From positions 32,859 through 96,858 of the forward strand of contig NZ_JAELUP010000006.1 in assembly GCF_016424485.1 (NCBI RefSeq): DNA of 64,000 nt, read 5' to 3'. Both the position numbers and the translations under genes were made by a program. Source of the DNA: Paenibacillus roseus (GTDB lineage Bacteria; Bacillota; Bacilli; Paenibacillales; Paenibacillaceae). Shown piece after piece: positions 43,192-51,437 of the stretch (within the stretch, counting starts at the first letter, position 1; each line of letters opens with the position of its first letter). The notes under the pieces were generated by a model. It made no database searches. It saw nothing but the letters and a program-made list of their open reading frames with translations, and was not told the origin of the DNA.

Positions 43192-43965
43192 CTAACCATT
43201 GCTGAATATAAATTCATGTTCGGTCCATTCCGTTTCGCTGTATGCCCGGCCAATGCCAAGCTCCTTAATAAGCGGCTTCGGGACATGCTTGGCCCGCAAA
43301 GAGGCCGAGAAACGGTGCTCAAAAACAGGGGGAGACACTGCGATTTCCTTCGCGCCGATCCATCTTGCCACAGGCAGGTCTGCGCCGCCGCTGACAAAGC
43401 CTTTGGCCTTCTCAAACCCACTTCGAAACCATGGATGCTCGTCAGCCTTTGCTGCTCCTGGTTCATTCAGGCACACATATAGAGATAGATCGTCGCAAAG
43501 CTGGAGCAAGCGAAAATGGGCCTGCAGCAGGCTTTCATCCACAACTCCCAGCCTGTGCTTCAACTGTTGCTGTCTGTTCTGTTCCTCCTTGCAAAAGTCT
43601 GTAAACTCCTGCGGGGCAGAAGGCAACATATCACTAAAGGAAGCAAAATGAAGACTGCATAAAAGCGCGGCATAGGGGCTTAGCTTTTCAACTTCTTCGA
43701 TGCCAAATTGATAAAAAGCGAGTTTGGGAAGCAACGGATAATCGACAAAGGTAAACGGCACGGATTCCGCGTCATTCCAGATGGGGGTGTCATCCAGCTT
43801 GATCCAGCCTCTGTCATGTTCGCTAATTGCCACAATAACCTCTTCGTAGCGGTTGGGAGCGAGGAAGAAGCGTTTTTGAAAATGACGGGCAATTACTCCG
43901 GATAGCAGTCCATGCTCATGCTGGGCAATCATAATAAATTCTTGGCCGTTGTCACGAATAATCAT
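43192..43965 (-). CDS. DUF3891-family protein
   Basis: 257-residue soluble protein. The opening MIIRDNGQEFIMIAQHEHGLLSGVIARHF, followed by ISEHDRGWIKLDDTPIWNDAESVPFTFVDYP and YAALLCSLHFASF, identifies the DUF3891 family, which is common in Bacillaceae and Paenibacillaceae. Several conserved His and Asp residues (QHEHG, EHDRGW, SLHF) suggest a metal site of HD-like character, but no activity is established. It is divergent from the squalene/phytoene-synthase-type gene. Confidence 0.85.
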   Translation of the reverse strand: MIIRDNGQEFIMIAQHEHGLLSGVIARHFQKRFFLAPNRYEEVIVAISEHDRGWIKLDDTPIWNDAESVPFTFVDYPLLPKLAFYQFGIEEVEKLSPYAALLCSLHFASFSDMLPSAPQEFTDFCKEEQNRQQQLKHRLGVVDESLLQAHFRLLQLCDDLSLYVCLNEPGAAKADEHPWFRSGFEKAKGFVSGGADLPVARWIGAKEIAVSPPVFEHRFSASLRAKHVPKPLIKELGIGRAYSETEWTEHEFIFSNG

Positions 43966-44140
43966 ATTCGAATTAACCCCTCTCGCTATGGCTTATCATA
44001 CATTTAAACGGATGTCGGGCGACCTCAATCAAGACCTTTACTTTATTCGTTTTTCAACCGGCGTTTCCCTTCATGAACGGATTAAATATTCAGGGTTTCT
44101 GATTTTCAATAGTAATTCACCAATCCTGCGGGATTCTATT

Positions 44141-44169
44141 TTCTTGTTCCTATTAAAATGTGGTATGAT
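44141..44169 (+). promoter_or_regulatory. Candidate promoter of the prenyl-synthase gene
   Basis: TTCTTG (44141-44146) and TATGAT (44164-44169) are 17 bp apart, and the -10 is extended by TGG. It lies about 40 bp before the start codon. The -35 box is poor. Confidence 0.4.
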
Positions 44170-44211
44170 AGAAAAAAAAGCAGCGTTTTCGCTATGGAGG
44201 TATTATTTTTC

Positions 44212-45003
44212 TTGAAAGACGCAATGATGGTGCTGAAAGAAACAAGCCGGACCTTCTACATTCCGATTAACCGGTTAGTGCCAGGCTTGAGAGATGCTGT
44301 GGCATCTGCTTACCTGTGCATGAGAGCTATAGATGAAATTGAAGACCATGAATCGATCGCGGACGAATTGAAGATCGAGCTGTTGCGCGGCGTTCAGCAC
44401 CTGCTTGCTGAATCGAGCGACATCGCTGAAATTGAACGTTATTTTGCTTCCCATCGCGATGTACTGCCGGAAGTTAGCTGGAGGCTTCGTGAATGGGCGG
44501 AGTTGTGCCCGAATGCGGTCTCCGAGGTTGTACTGCGTTATACAGCCAAAATGGCTGGACAAATGGCTGATTGGGTCGAGCGGGGCTGGGATATTCAAAC
44601 GGTTGAGGATTTGGATGCGTACACCTACAGTGTGGCGGGAATGGTAGGCGAGATGCTGTCCGAAATCTGGCATTGGTATGACGGGACGGAGACCGATCCT
44701 GTCAAAGCGGTAGCTTACGGCCGCGGATTGCAAGCGGTTAATATTTTGCGCAACCGGGATGAGGATTTGAAGCGCGGAGTGGATTTCTTCCCTGAGGGCT
44801 GGGGCTCTGAGGAGATGATTCAGTATACCCGGAAAAATCTGAAGCTTGGCGACGAGTACAATGAGGAGCTTAATGGCGGTCCGGCACTGGAGTTCTGCAA
44901 AATCCCGCTCAAGCTCGCACATGCTACGTTGAACCTGATTGCTGCGGGCGGCAATAAATTGACCAGACAGGCCGTTATGAAACTGGTTAATAGTCTGACT
45001 TAG
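44212..45003 (+). CDS. Squalene/phytoene synthase-family protein
   Basis: 263-residue trans-prenyltransferase of the head-to-head class. The first aspartate-rich region is LCMRAIDEIEDHES and the second is LQAVNILRNRDEDLKRGVDFFP, both of which bind magnesium-diphosphate in this family. Conserved YSVAGMVGEMLSEIW is also present. Whether the product is a C30 or C40 hydrocarbon, or whether the protein is a repurposed homologue, is open: no desaturase or cyclase is nearby. TTG at 44212 follows GGAGG by 11 bp; ATG at 44224 is the alternative. Confidence 0.88.
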   Translation: MKDAMMVLKETSRTFYIPINRLVPGLRDAVASAYLCMRAIDEIEDHESIADELKIELLRGVQHLLAESSDIAEIERYFASHRDVLPEVSWRLREWAELCPNAVSEVVLRYTAKMAGQMADWVERGWDIQTVEDLDAYTYSVAGMVGEMLSEIWHWYDGTETDPVKAVAYGRGLQAVNILRNRDEDLKRGVDFFPEGWGSEEMIQYTRKNLKLGDEYNEELNGGPALEFCKIPLKLAHATLNLIAAGGNKLTRQAVMKLVNSLT

Positions 45004-45024
45004 CGATCCTGTTCCAACTGCAAG

Positions 45025-45061
45025 AAGAACTGTCCATTGTCAAACGGACGGTTCTTTTTTT
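45025..45061 (+). terminator. Terminator after the prenyl-synthase gene
   Basis: AAGAACTGTCC (45025-45035) pairs, with one G-U pair, with GGACGGTTCTT (45046-45056), followed by T residues. Confidence 0.88.
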
Positions 45062-45373
45062 CTACAAAAATTATGACGTCGGCCAATAGTTCCGCAATCT
45101 GTGAGAAACTTCGCCTGCGATCTTTATGCTAAAATAATCCCAGGTAGAATAGGCCATCGCGTGATTCCGACCGGCAGTTCTGGGGCGCAGCTTTTCAGAA
45201 TTAATGTATTATTGTTTTGGCGTTAACAAAAAATGAATAGCTCATTTGCGACTTATCATGTAAAATGACAATGGCTGTGAGAGAAAAAAAGCAGTTTGCA
45301 AGCTGCAGGCAGTCGAGATCAAATCATTCCGGTATTGACTGCATAAGCTTGCCGGACGAAGTGGAGAGGGGTA
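45062..45373. other. Gene-free segment before the MFS exporter
   Basis: No coding frame or RNA gene recognised. A possible extended -10 box (TGCTAAAAT) ends at 45135, without a good -35, and a TAAAAT at 45261-45266. No operator-like palindrome was identified. Confidence 0.3.
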
Positions 45374-46867
45374 ATGATATTGGCTTCATCTGTTCATAAA
45401 GAAGCAAAGCAATCCGCCTTTGGCAGCAAGAGCAATCGCTTGATTGTACTGGTGATGGTGCTGGGGGTGTTCGTTGCGATTTTGAATGAAACCTTGCTTA
45501 ATGTCGCACTTACTCCGATCATGGCAGATCTTGGGGTATCGCCGAATACCGCGCAATGGCTGTCCACCGGATATTTGCTTGTTATCGCCGTATTGATTCC
45601 GGCAACGGCATTTTTGATTCAACGTTTCACGACAAGAGGATTGTTCCTGACAGCGATGGGACTCTTTACGATAGGAACGCTTATAGCCGCGCTGGCATCC
45701 GGGTTCCCGATGCTTTTTGCAGGGAGAATCATCCAGGCTAGCGGAACAGCGCTGATGTTCCCGCTCTTGACGAATGTTGTATTCTCGCTTGTTCCGATGT
45801 CTCAGCGGGGGGCGGCGATGGGAACAATCGGAATCGTAATCACCTTTGCACCGGCAATCGGTCCGACGCTCTCCGGGCTTATCGTGGCGCATTACAGCTG
45901 GCGAACGCTGTTCTATAGCGTGCTTCCTATTGCTGTTTTTGTCATTATTTTTGCTTTCTTCCGTTTGAAAAATGTCTCGGAATCCAGTCCGACCAAGGTT
46001 GATCCATTATCGATGGTGTTGTCGGCTTTAGGCTTCGGCGGCATCGTCTACGGCTTTAGCAGCGCCGGGGAAGGGCATGGCGACTGGACCAGCACCGGTG
46101 TGACGATTCCGATTGTGATTGGCGGCGCTGCTCTGATCTGGTTTGTGCTTCGCCAACTGACATTGAAGCAGCCAATGCTCGATCTGCGGGCATTCAAATC
46201 CTTCACGTTCAGCCTGTCGGTTATCATTATGTTAATTGTGATGATGGCGATGTTCTCGACGATGATGCTGGTACCGATTTTTCTGCAGAATGCCCTCCAC
46301 TATTCGCCTCTTGAGGCGGGGCTTGCTTTGCTGCCCGGCGGGGTCATAATGGGGATTATGTCCCCGATTACGGGAAGGCTGTTTGACCGTTTTGGAGCGA
46401 GAGGACTTGCACTGGTCGGTTTGCTGGTGCTGTCGGGCGGTCTGGTCGGCTTTGCATTCATGTCGCTGTCCGTGTCGTATATTACCGTTACTTTGCTGAA
46501 TACTTTGTTTATGCTCGGCATTTCCATGCTGATGATGCCGGTTATGACGAATGGGCTTAACGGTTTGGCGCCTGCGTTGTACCCGCATGGAACTGCAATT
46601 ATTGGTACGATTCAGCAGGTCGGCGGAGCAGTAGGAATGGCTTTGCTTGTGACAATCATGACAACTGGTGCAGCGGACTATGCTGCAAACGCCGGAGCCT
46701 CTGTAGCGGCAGCGGATTTGCCGGCATTGTCTCTGGCTGCGGGAATGAGGCAATCGTTCTTGCTTGCTTTGGGTCTTGTCGCCATTGCGCTCGTCCTCGC
46801 CTTGTTCTTCCTCAAGCGCGCTCGTCCTGAGGGCGGGGGCGGGATGCAGCAGGTTCATGCACACTAA
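45374..46867 (+). CDS. DHA2-family MFS multidrug exporter (EmrB/QacA type)
   Basis: 497-residue transporter with 14 predicted membrane helices. Signature sequences of DHA2 are LNETLLNVALTPIMADLGVSPNTAQWLSTGYLLVIAVLIPATAFLIQRF in helices 1-2 and the motif C-like GPTLSGLIVAHYSWRTLFY. It should exchange toxic compounds for protons; substrates are unknown. ATG at 45374 follows GGAGAGGGG. It stands alone between two terminators, with no local regulator divergent from it. Confidence 0.92.
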   Translation: MILASSVHKEAKQSAFGSKSNRLIVLVMVLGVFVAILNETLLNVALTPIMADLGVSPNTAQWLSTGYLLVIAVLIPATAFLIQRFTTRGLFLTAMGLFTIGTLIAALASGFPMLFAGRIIQASGTALMFPLLTNVVFSLVPMSQRGAAMGTIGIVITFAPAIGPTLSGLIVAHYSWRTLFYSVLPIAVFVIIFAFFRLKNVSESSPTKVDPLSMVLSALGFGGIVYGFSSAGEGHGDWTSTGVTIPIVIGGAALIWFVLRQLTLKQPMLDLRAFKSFTFSLSVIIMLIVMMAMFSTMMLVPIFLQNALHYSPLEAGLALLPGGVIMGIMSPITGRLFDRFGARGLALVGLLVLSGGLVGFAFMSLSVSYITVTLLNTLFMLGISMLMMPVMTNGLNGLAPALYPHGTAIIGTIQQVGGAVGMALLVTIMTTGAADYAANAGASVAAADLPALSLAAGMRQSFLLALGLVAIALVLALFFLKRARPEGGGGMQQVHAH

Positions 46868-46920
46868 GCTGGATCATATAACTGTAGTGATATGATGATA
46901 CAAGTATTATGAAAGTTAAA

Positions 46921-46981
46921 GTGCGCACTTCTCCGTCAGGCTTGGTGAAACATACAGCTTGATGGGAAGCGCGCGTTTTTT
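46921..46981 (+). terminator. Terminator after the MFS exporter gene
   Basis: GCGCACTTC (46923-46931) pairs, with one mismatch, with GAAGCGCGC (46966-46974), followed by a T run to 46981. The loop is long and may fold internally. Confidence 0.75.
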
Positions 46982-47116
46982 GTAATTATGGGGGTGAATC
47001 CTGATTCTTTTTCATATCTACCAGGGTGCAAACCCACGAATGAGTTCTCCCAACAAGCAGGTCAGATCTGACCGTTTGAGATCCTTTTAATCAGAAAACG
47101 CAACACGCAAGAGTAA

Positions 47117-47752
47117 TTAGGCTTGATTGTCGTCCTTTTTCTGGTGGTGAGGACAGAAGGCCTCCATCATGGCAAGAGTCTGTATATCAAGTTCTGTATG
47201 ACGTTGTTCAAGCTGTTCCGTTACTTGGTGGAATTCGTCCGCTTTTTTATTTTGCCCGAATTTGTACTTGGCTGTAAGCTCCCGGATATGGATGCGCACC
47301 ACAGAAGTGCTTTTCAGATTTCCGGCATAGTCCGGGTCCGCGGGGTCGATCGGGGCGTAACCACCCTCGGGCTGCAGCTTTTTCATAAATGCCGCCAGTG
47401 CCTCGGCTTTCTCGCTGAGGTCGGTTAGTATTGCAGCCTCGCCTTTAATGAGCACCGATTTGAAAAAGGCGGTAGCCGGACATGCAAGCTTTGCATCAGT
47501 GAAATACGATGGTATGATCGAATATTCCTTTGCCACCGAAAACGTGACCTTTTGCTCGGCCTTGATATTTTTCATTTTGCGTCCGGCGATACTGCCGTGA
47601 AAGTAAATCTGATTGTTGCAATAGACGAAGTTCAGCGGTGTCAGCTCCGGCCAGCCATCTTCATGGGTAGTTCCCAGCACGCCAAAACTCATTTCTTGCA
47701 AAAACTGCTCGGTTTCAGAAGCGTTCATTATTTCAAATTCTTTTCTCCTCAT
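47117..47752 (-). CDS. Pyridoxamine 5'-phosphate oxidase-like flavoprotein (NimA-like)
   Basis: 211-residue split-barrel flavin-binding protein. MRRKEFEIMNASETEQFLQEMSFGVLGTTHEDGWPELTPLNFVYCNNQIYFHGSIAGRKMKNI is typical of the 5-nitroimidazole-resistance-type (NimA) branch of the PNPOx superfamily, and the C-terminal part binds FMN as a dimer. The true substrate is unknown. ATG at 47752 follows GAGGAGGGG; the longer frame to 47803 is not family-like. It is divergent from the MocR-type regulator at 47882, which very likely controls it. Confidence 0.85.
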   Translation of the reverse strand: MRRKEFEIMNASETEQFLQEMSFGVLGTTHEDGWPELTPLNFVYCNNQIYFHGSIAGRKMKNIKAEQKVTFSVAKEYSIIPSYFTDAKLACPATAFFKSVLIKGEAAILTDLSEKAEALAAFMKKLQPEGGYAPIDPADPDYAGNLKSTSVVRIHIRELTAKYKFGQNKKADEFHQVTEQLEQRHTELDIQTLAMMEAFCPHHQKKDDNQA

Positions 47753-47813
47753 GGACAGGCCCCTCCTCAAGTCAAGCCGCATTACAGATTTGAATCCCAG
47801 CATACTGCACTCA

Positions 47814-47842
47814 TTGACAATTAAAAAGATCCAATTTACATT
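47814..47842 (+). promoter_or_regulatory. Sigma-A-type promoter of the MocR-type gene
   Basis: A perfect TTGACA (47814-47819) is followed after 17 bp by TACATT (47837-47842), about 40 bp before the ATG at 47882. It lies in the short divergent region shared with the PNPOx-like gene. Confidence 0.65.
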
Positions 47843-47881
47843 AATTTTATTAGACCATTAATCGGTGAGGCGGAAACTGGC

Positions 47882-49375
47882 ATGCAATTTCATATTCCGT
47901 ATCATGTGTATACGGAGAAGTATGCGACGAAGCGGCTGTCGCTGTATAACGCTCTCTATGACTCTATTGTCTCGGGGGTGCTGGCGGTTGGTACCCGGCT
48001 GCCGTCAAGCCGTGAATTGGCTGCGATGTATCAGATGTCACGAGGCACAGTCAGTCAGGTGTACGACATGCTTTCTTCAGAAGGATATATAGCAGGCGGT
48101 GTAGGGAAAGGAACTTTTGTTGCTTTCCAGCCGCTGGACGGGGGAGCAGACCATGCTCCCGGAAGGAGCGAGTATCTGCTTGCAGATTGGGGCGAGCGCC
48201 TGAACGAGTTGCAGGGCTGGAAGGAGGAAGAGGCAGCCGGTGTACAAGCTGACGGGGAATGGGCCGTTAATTTTGGAGCTCGGGGTACAGAGACAGCATT
48301 CCCGGACAAGGAATGGCATCGTTTCCTGTATGCCGAGTCCAGGAAGCTTGCAGATCCCAATAGGCTCCGAAGCCGGTCCAGGGTATCGACATTAGGAGAC
48401 GATGGCTTGCGGGAAAGCATTGCTCAATATTTGCGTCGCACCCGAGGGATTGCAGTGGATGCGCAGCAAATTGCCATATTCAACGGCTCTATGCAGGCAC
48501 TGGCTCTGACGGCGCAGCTATTCATTAATCCTGGAGAGCGGGTCGTTGTCGAAAGTCCCGGATATGGTGGAGCGGTCAGGGCATTTCAGGCACTTGGCGG
48601 CGTTTGCCTACACGCTCCTGTAGACAGCGAGGGGATTATTCCGGTCGATTGGGATGCCAAGCTGCTATTTGTCACGCCTAATCGGCAATTTCCTACGGGG
48701 GCCGTATTGTCATTAGAACGTCGGCAGGAGCTGCTGACATGGGCATCGCGCCATAACGCGCTTATTATTGAGGATGACTATGACAGTGAATATCGCTACC
48801 GGGGTAAATCGCTGGAACCGCTCAAGGTACTGGACAGGGAAGAACGTGTCATTTATGTCGGGAGCTTTAGCAATACGCTGTTGTCCCATGTGAGAATCGG
48901 CTACGCTGTGCTTCCTGCTTCCTTAGTTCGGCTGTATGCGAGGGCCAAAGCATTGTTTGACCCGTATCCTTGCAATTTGCTGGAGCAGCGGGCATTGGCC
49001 GCCTGGATGCAGAGCGGAGAATATGAGCGCCACTTGCGGAGAATGAAGAGAATGCATGGCCGGAAGTTCAAGCTGTTGCGCGAGCAACTCATTAGTCGTC
49101 TGTCCGGCTTGTTTGGCTGGGTGGAAGGAGATGCGGGATTGAATCTGTTTGGCTGGTGGCGGGGCGATGGTGAGGACTATTTAACATATAGGCTTGCCTG
49201 CCGGAAAAGCGGCATTTACTGGCCAGAGACGAGCATTCAAGGCGAGGACGGGACTGCCGTGCGTTATGGCGCTTACTTCAGATTCCCTCATTTGTCCGAG
49301 GAGCAGATCCTGTATGGGGTTAGCAAAATGGAGGAAGTCTTGTCAGCACTGGAAGGCACTCTGCCAAAGCGGTAA
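47882..49375 (+). CDS. MocR/GabR-type regulator with altered PLP site
   Basis: 497-residue fusion of a GntR-type winged helix (residues 20-85: LYNALYDSIVSGVLAVGTRLPSSRELAAMYQMSRGTVSQVYDML) with a fold-type-I aminotransferase domain. Aminotransferase motifs are good (FVTPNRQFPTGAVLSLERRQELLTWA; IIEDDYDSEYRYRGKSLEPL), but the Schiff-base position, normally FSK, reads FSN (YVGSFSNTLLSHVRIGY): residue 331 is Asn, codon AAT. PLP therefore cannot be held covalently in the normal way. It probably regulates the divergent PNPOx-like gene, perhaps sensing a vitamin B6 form or another ligand. Confidence 0.9.
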   Translation: MQFHIPYHVYTEKYATKRLSLYNALYDSIVSGVLAVGTRLPSSRELAAMYQMSRGTVSQVYDMLSSEGYIAGGVGKGTFVAFQPLDGGADHAPGRSEYLLADWGERLNELQGWKEEEAAGVQADGEWAVNFGARGTETAFPDKEWHRFLYAESRKLADPNRLRSRSRVSTLGDDGLRESIAQYLRRTRGIAVDAQQIAIFNGSMQALALTAQLFINPGERVVVESPGYGGAVRAFQALGGVCLHAPVDSEGIIPVDWDAKLLFVTPNRQFPTGAVLSLERRQELLTWASRHNALIIEDDYDSEYRYRGKSLEPLKVLDREERVIYVGSFSNTLLSHVRIGYAVLPASLVRLYARAKALFDPYPCNLLEQRALAAWMQSGEYERHLRRMKRMHGRKFKLLREQLISRLSGLFGWVEGDAGLNLFGWWRGDGEDYLTYRLACRKSGIYWPETSIQGEDGTAVRYGAYFRFPHLSEEQILYGVSKMEEVLSALEGTLPKR

Positions 49376-49455
49376 AGCATGAATTGCGATTGGGCAAAGG
49401 GGAATGTTTGTGCTATATTAAATAGATTACAGGTGGAAACGGAGCGGAAAAAAGT

Positions 49456-51120
49456 ATGGCGCATGACATTAAAAAGCCGCGCGGCAGCAAGGCGAATCAG
49501 CCGGGCCGCGGGACGGACAAGCTTTATTCATTAGGGAATGAAGGTCAGTCCGGGAACAGGGGGAAAGACCGGGACGGGCAACGTGCAGGGGAGTTCGGGA
49601 AGGAACGGACCAAGCGGTCGGGGAATCATCTCAGCCGAAGAAACGAAGGGAAGCAGGAGCGCCAGCCTGGAGGCGGACACGAGGGTAAGGAAGGAGGTAA
49701 GAAAGGACATTTCAAAAAGCGGGTGAACTCAGCTTATGGAATACGCACAGCGGCAAGCGCTGAGGAGGTTACAATTGGAGAGAGGATCATTGTCACGGTA
49801 AAACGCATTGGCATTAACGGTGAAGGGGTCGGCTATTACAAGCGGAAAGCGGTATTCATTGAAGGAGCGCTTCCGGGGGAAGTTGTGCGCGCTTCTGTGA
49901 CCAAAGTCGAGCCTGGGTTTCTGATGGCAACTATTGTGGAGTTGGAGAGGCGTTCTCCTGATCGGCAGGAGCCGCGGTGTCCGGTTTATTCGGCATGCGG
50001 TGGCTGTCAGCTTCAGCATATGACATATTCTGCGCAGCTTGCGGCAAAAGAGGAGCTTGTACGGGAGGCTTTTCAGCGCTATGCCGGCTTGCAGGAGCTG
50101 CCGATGCATCCAATTATCGGGATGGATGATCCTTGGGGATACCGCAACAAGGCCCAGTTGCAGACCGGGTATGAGGGCAAAGACATCATTGCAGGGTTGT
50201 ATGCGGCAGGAACGCATCGTCTGGTTGATATTAGCGGCTGTGGCGTTCAGCATCCGGTGATTAATGAAGTTATTGAGAAGGTCAAGTCCATTCTGACGGA
50301 GCTTCATATATCTGTGTACAATGAGCGTACAAGAGAAGGAGCTGTGCGGACGATAGTGGCCCGGATTGCGAAATCTACCGGGGATATACAGCTTACACTG
50401 ATTACGGCAGTCGACCGTTTGCCGGATTCGCGGCGGCTGATTCAGCGCATTCGGGAGGCGCTTCCGATCGTCAGAACCATTGCCCAGAATGTGAATAAAG
50501 GCAAATCCTCGCTTATTTTCGGTGAAAAAACAATTGTCTTGTGGGGTCAAGAGCGGCTTTCCGAGACATTGGGAGAGGTTAAATTTGCATTGTCGCCGCG
50601 TGCGTTCTTCCAGCTTAATCCCGAACAGACGGTCAAGCTGTATAACAAGGTAGAGGAAGCGGCTTCCCTAAGCGGGGAGGAGCTTATTGTAGATGCCTAC
50701 TGCGGAACAGGGACAATTGGCTTATGGCTGGCCCCACACGCCCGGGAGGTTCGGGGAATTGAAGTGATCCCGGAGGCAGTGCAGGATGCGAGGGACAATG
50801 CGCGGGAGAGTGGAGTGACGAATGCGCAGTTCTATGAAGGACGGGCCGAGAAGCTGCTGCCCGAGTGGATTGGACGGGGAATTCGCCCTGATGTGATTGT
50901 CGTTGATCCTCCGCGAACAGGCTGTGAGCGTCCATTGTTGGAGGCAGTCGTACAAGCGAAGCCGAAGCGGCTTGTGTACGTGTCTTGCAATCCTTCGACC
51001 TTGGCGAAGGATTGCAAGTATTTGCTGGAGCATGGATTCAGGCTGGAGAGTGTGCAGCCTGTGGATATGTTTCCACAGACGAGTCATGTGGAGTCGGTCA
51101 TATTGATGGTTAGAAAATGA
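49456..51120 (+). CDS. rlmCD: 23S rRNA (uracil-C5)-methyltransferase, RlmCD/RumA family
   Basis: 554-residue RNA methyltransferase. Residues 1-90 are an unusual basic, glycine-rich, probably disordered extension (GNEGQSGNRGKDRDGQ, KEGGKKGHFKKR). A TRAM domain follows (IIVTVKRIGINGEGVGYYKRKAVFIEGALPGEVV), then the iron-sulfur cysteines in CPVYSACGGCQLQHM, the SAM site VDAYCGTGTIGLW and the catalytic cysteine motif YVSCNPSTLAKD. B. subtilis YefA/RlmCD methylates two uridines in 23S rRNA; the exact site here is inferred. The basic tail may help RNA binding and is not needed by the family. Confidence 0.92.
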   Translation: MAHDIKKPRGSKANQPGRGTDKLYSLGNEGQSGNRGKDRDGQRAGEFGKERTKRSGNHLSRRNEGKQERQPGGGHEGKEGGKKGHFKKRVNSAYGIRTAASAEEVTIGERIIVTVKRIGINGEGVGYYKRKAVFIEGALPGEVVRASVTKVEPGFLMATIVELERRSPDRQEPRCPVYSACGGCQLQHMTYSAQLAAKEELVREAFQRYAGLQELPMHPIIGMDDPWGYRNKAQLQTGYEGKDIIAGLYAAGTHRLVDISGCGVQHPVINEVIEKVKSILTELHISVYNERTREGAVRTIVARIAKSTGDIQLTLITAVDRLPDSRRLIQRIREALPIVRTIAQNVNKGKSSLIFGEKTIVLWGQERLSETLGEVKFALSPRAFFQLNPEQTVKLYNKVEEAASLSGEELIVDAYCGTGTIGLWLAPHAREVRGIEVIPEAVQDARDNARESGVTNAQFYEGRAEKLLPEWIGRGIRPDVIVVDPPRTGCERPLLEAVVQAKPKRLVYVSCNPSTLAKDCKYLLEHGFRLESVQPVDMFPQTSHVESVILMVRK

Positions 51121-51213
51121 GATGTGGCAGGTTCGCTTAAGAAGTGCCTGATTTCTCGTAAAACTTCCATGAAACTTGTAAGCAAGGAAAAGTAAGGGAG
51201 CATAAAAGAACTG

Positions 51214-51250
51214 AAAAAGACGCTGGGTTGTCATTACCCAACGTCTTTTT
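51214..51250 (+). terminator. Terminator after the rRNA methyltransferase gene
   Basis: AAAAAGACGCTGGGT (51214-51228) pairs, with one mismatch, with ACCCAACGTCTTTTT, ending in a T run at 51250. Confidence 0.9.
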
Positions 51251-51437
51251 CTCTTTCCTCTATGCAATATTAGAGAATTTGATTTTTCAAATCAGTCACC
51301 ACAGCATAGTTGGGCGGACTTAGAGCAGGGCATATGATGAATCCAGGCAGGAAATAGCCCGACTTGTGTCGAAAGGTAGATATTGGTGATAGCAAGGGGG
51401 AAATACCAAATTGTTGTATATGTCGAGGTGAAACACA
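51251..51437. other. Left border of the defence island
   Basis: No gene seen. Base composition shifts from GC-rich to AT-rich across this stretch. A short hairpin ATTTGA-TTTT-TCAAAT lies near its left end. No tRNA, integrase or clear attachment repeat was found. GAGGTGA just before 51438 is the ribosome site of the first island gene. Confidence 0.35.

Noticed and set aside
43047..43466. 139-codon minus-strand frame at the end of the DUF3891 gene
   Set aside because: It overlaps the DUF3891 coding region in another frame and looks like a shadow.
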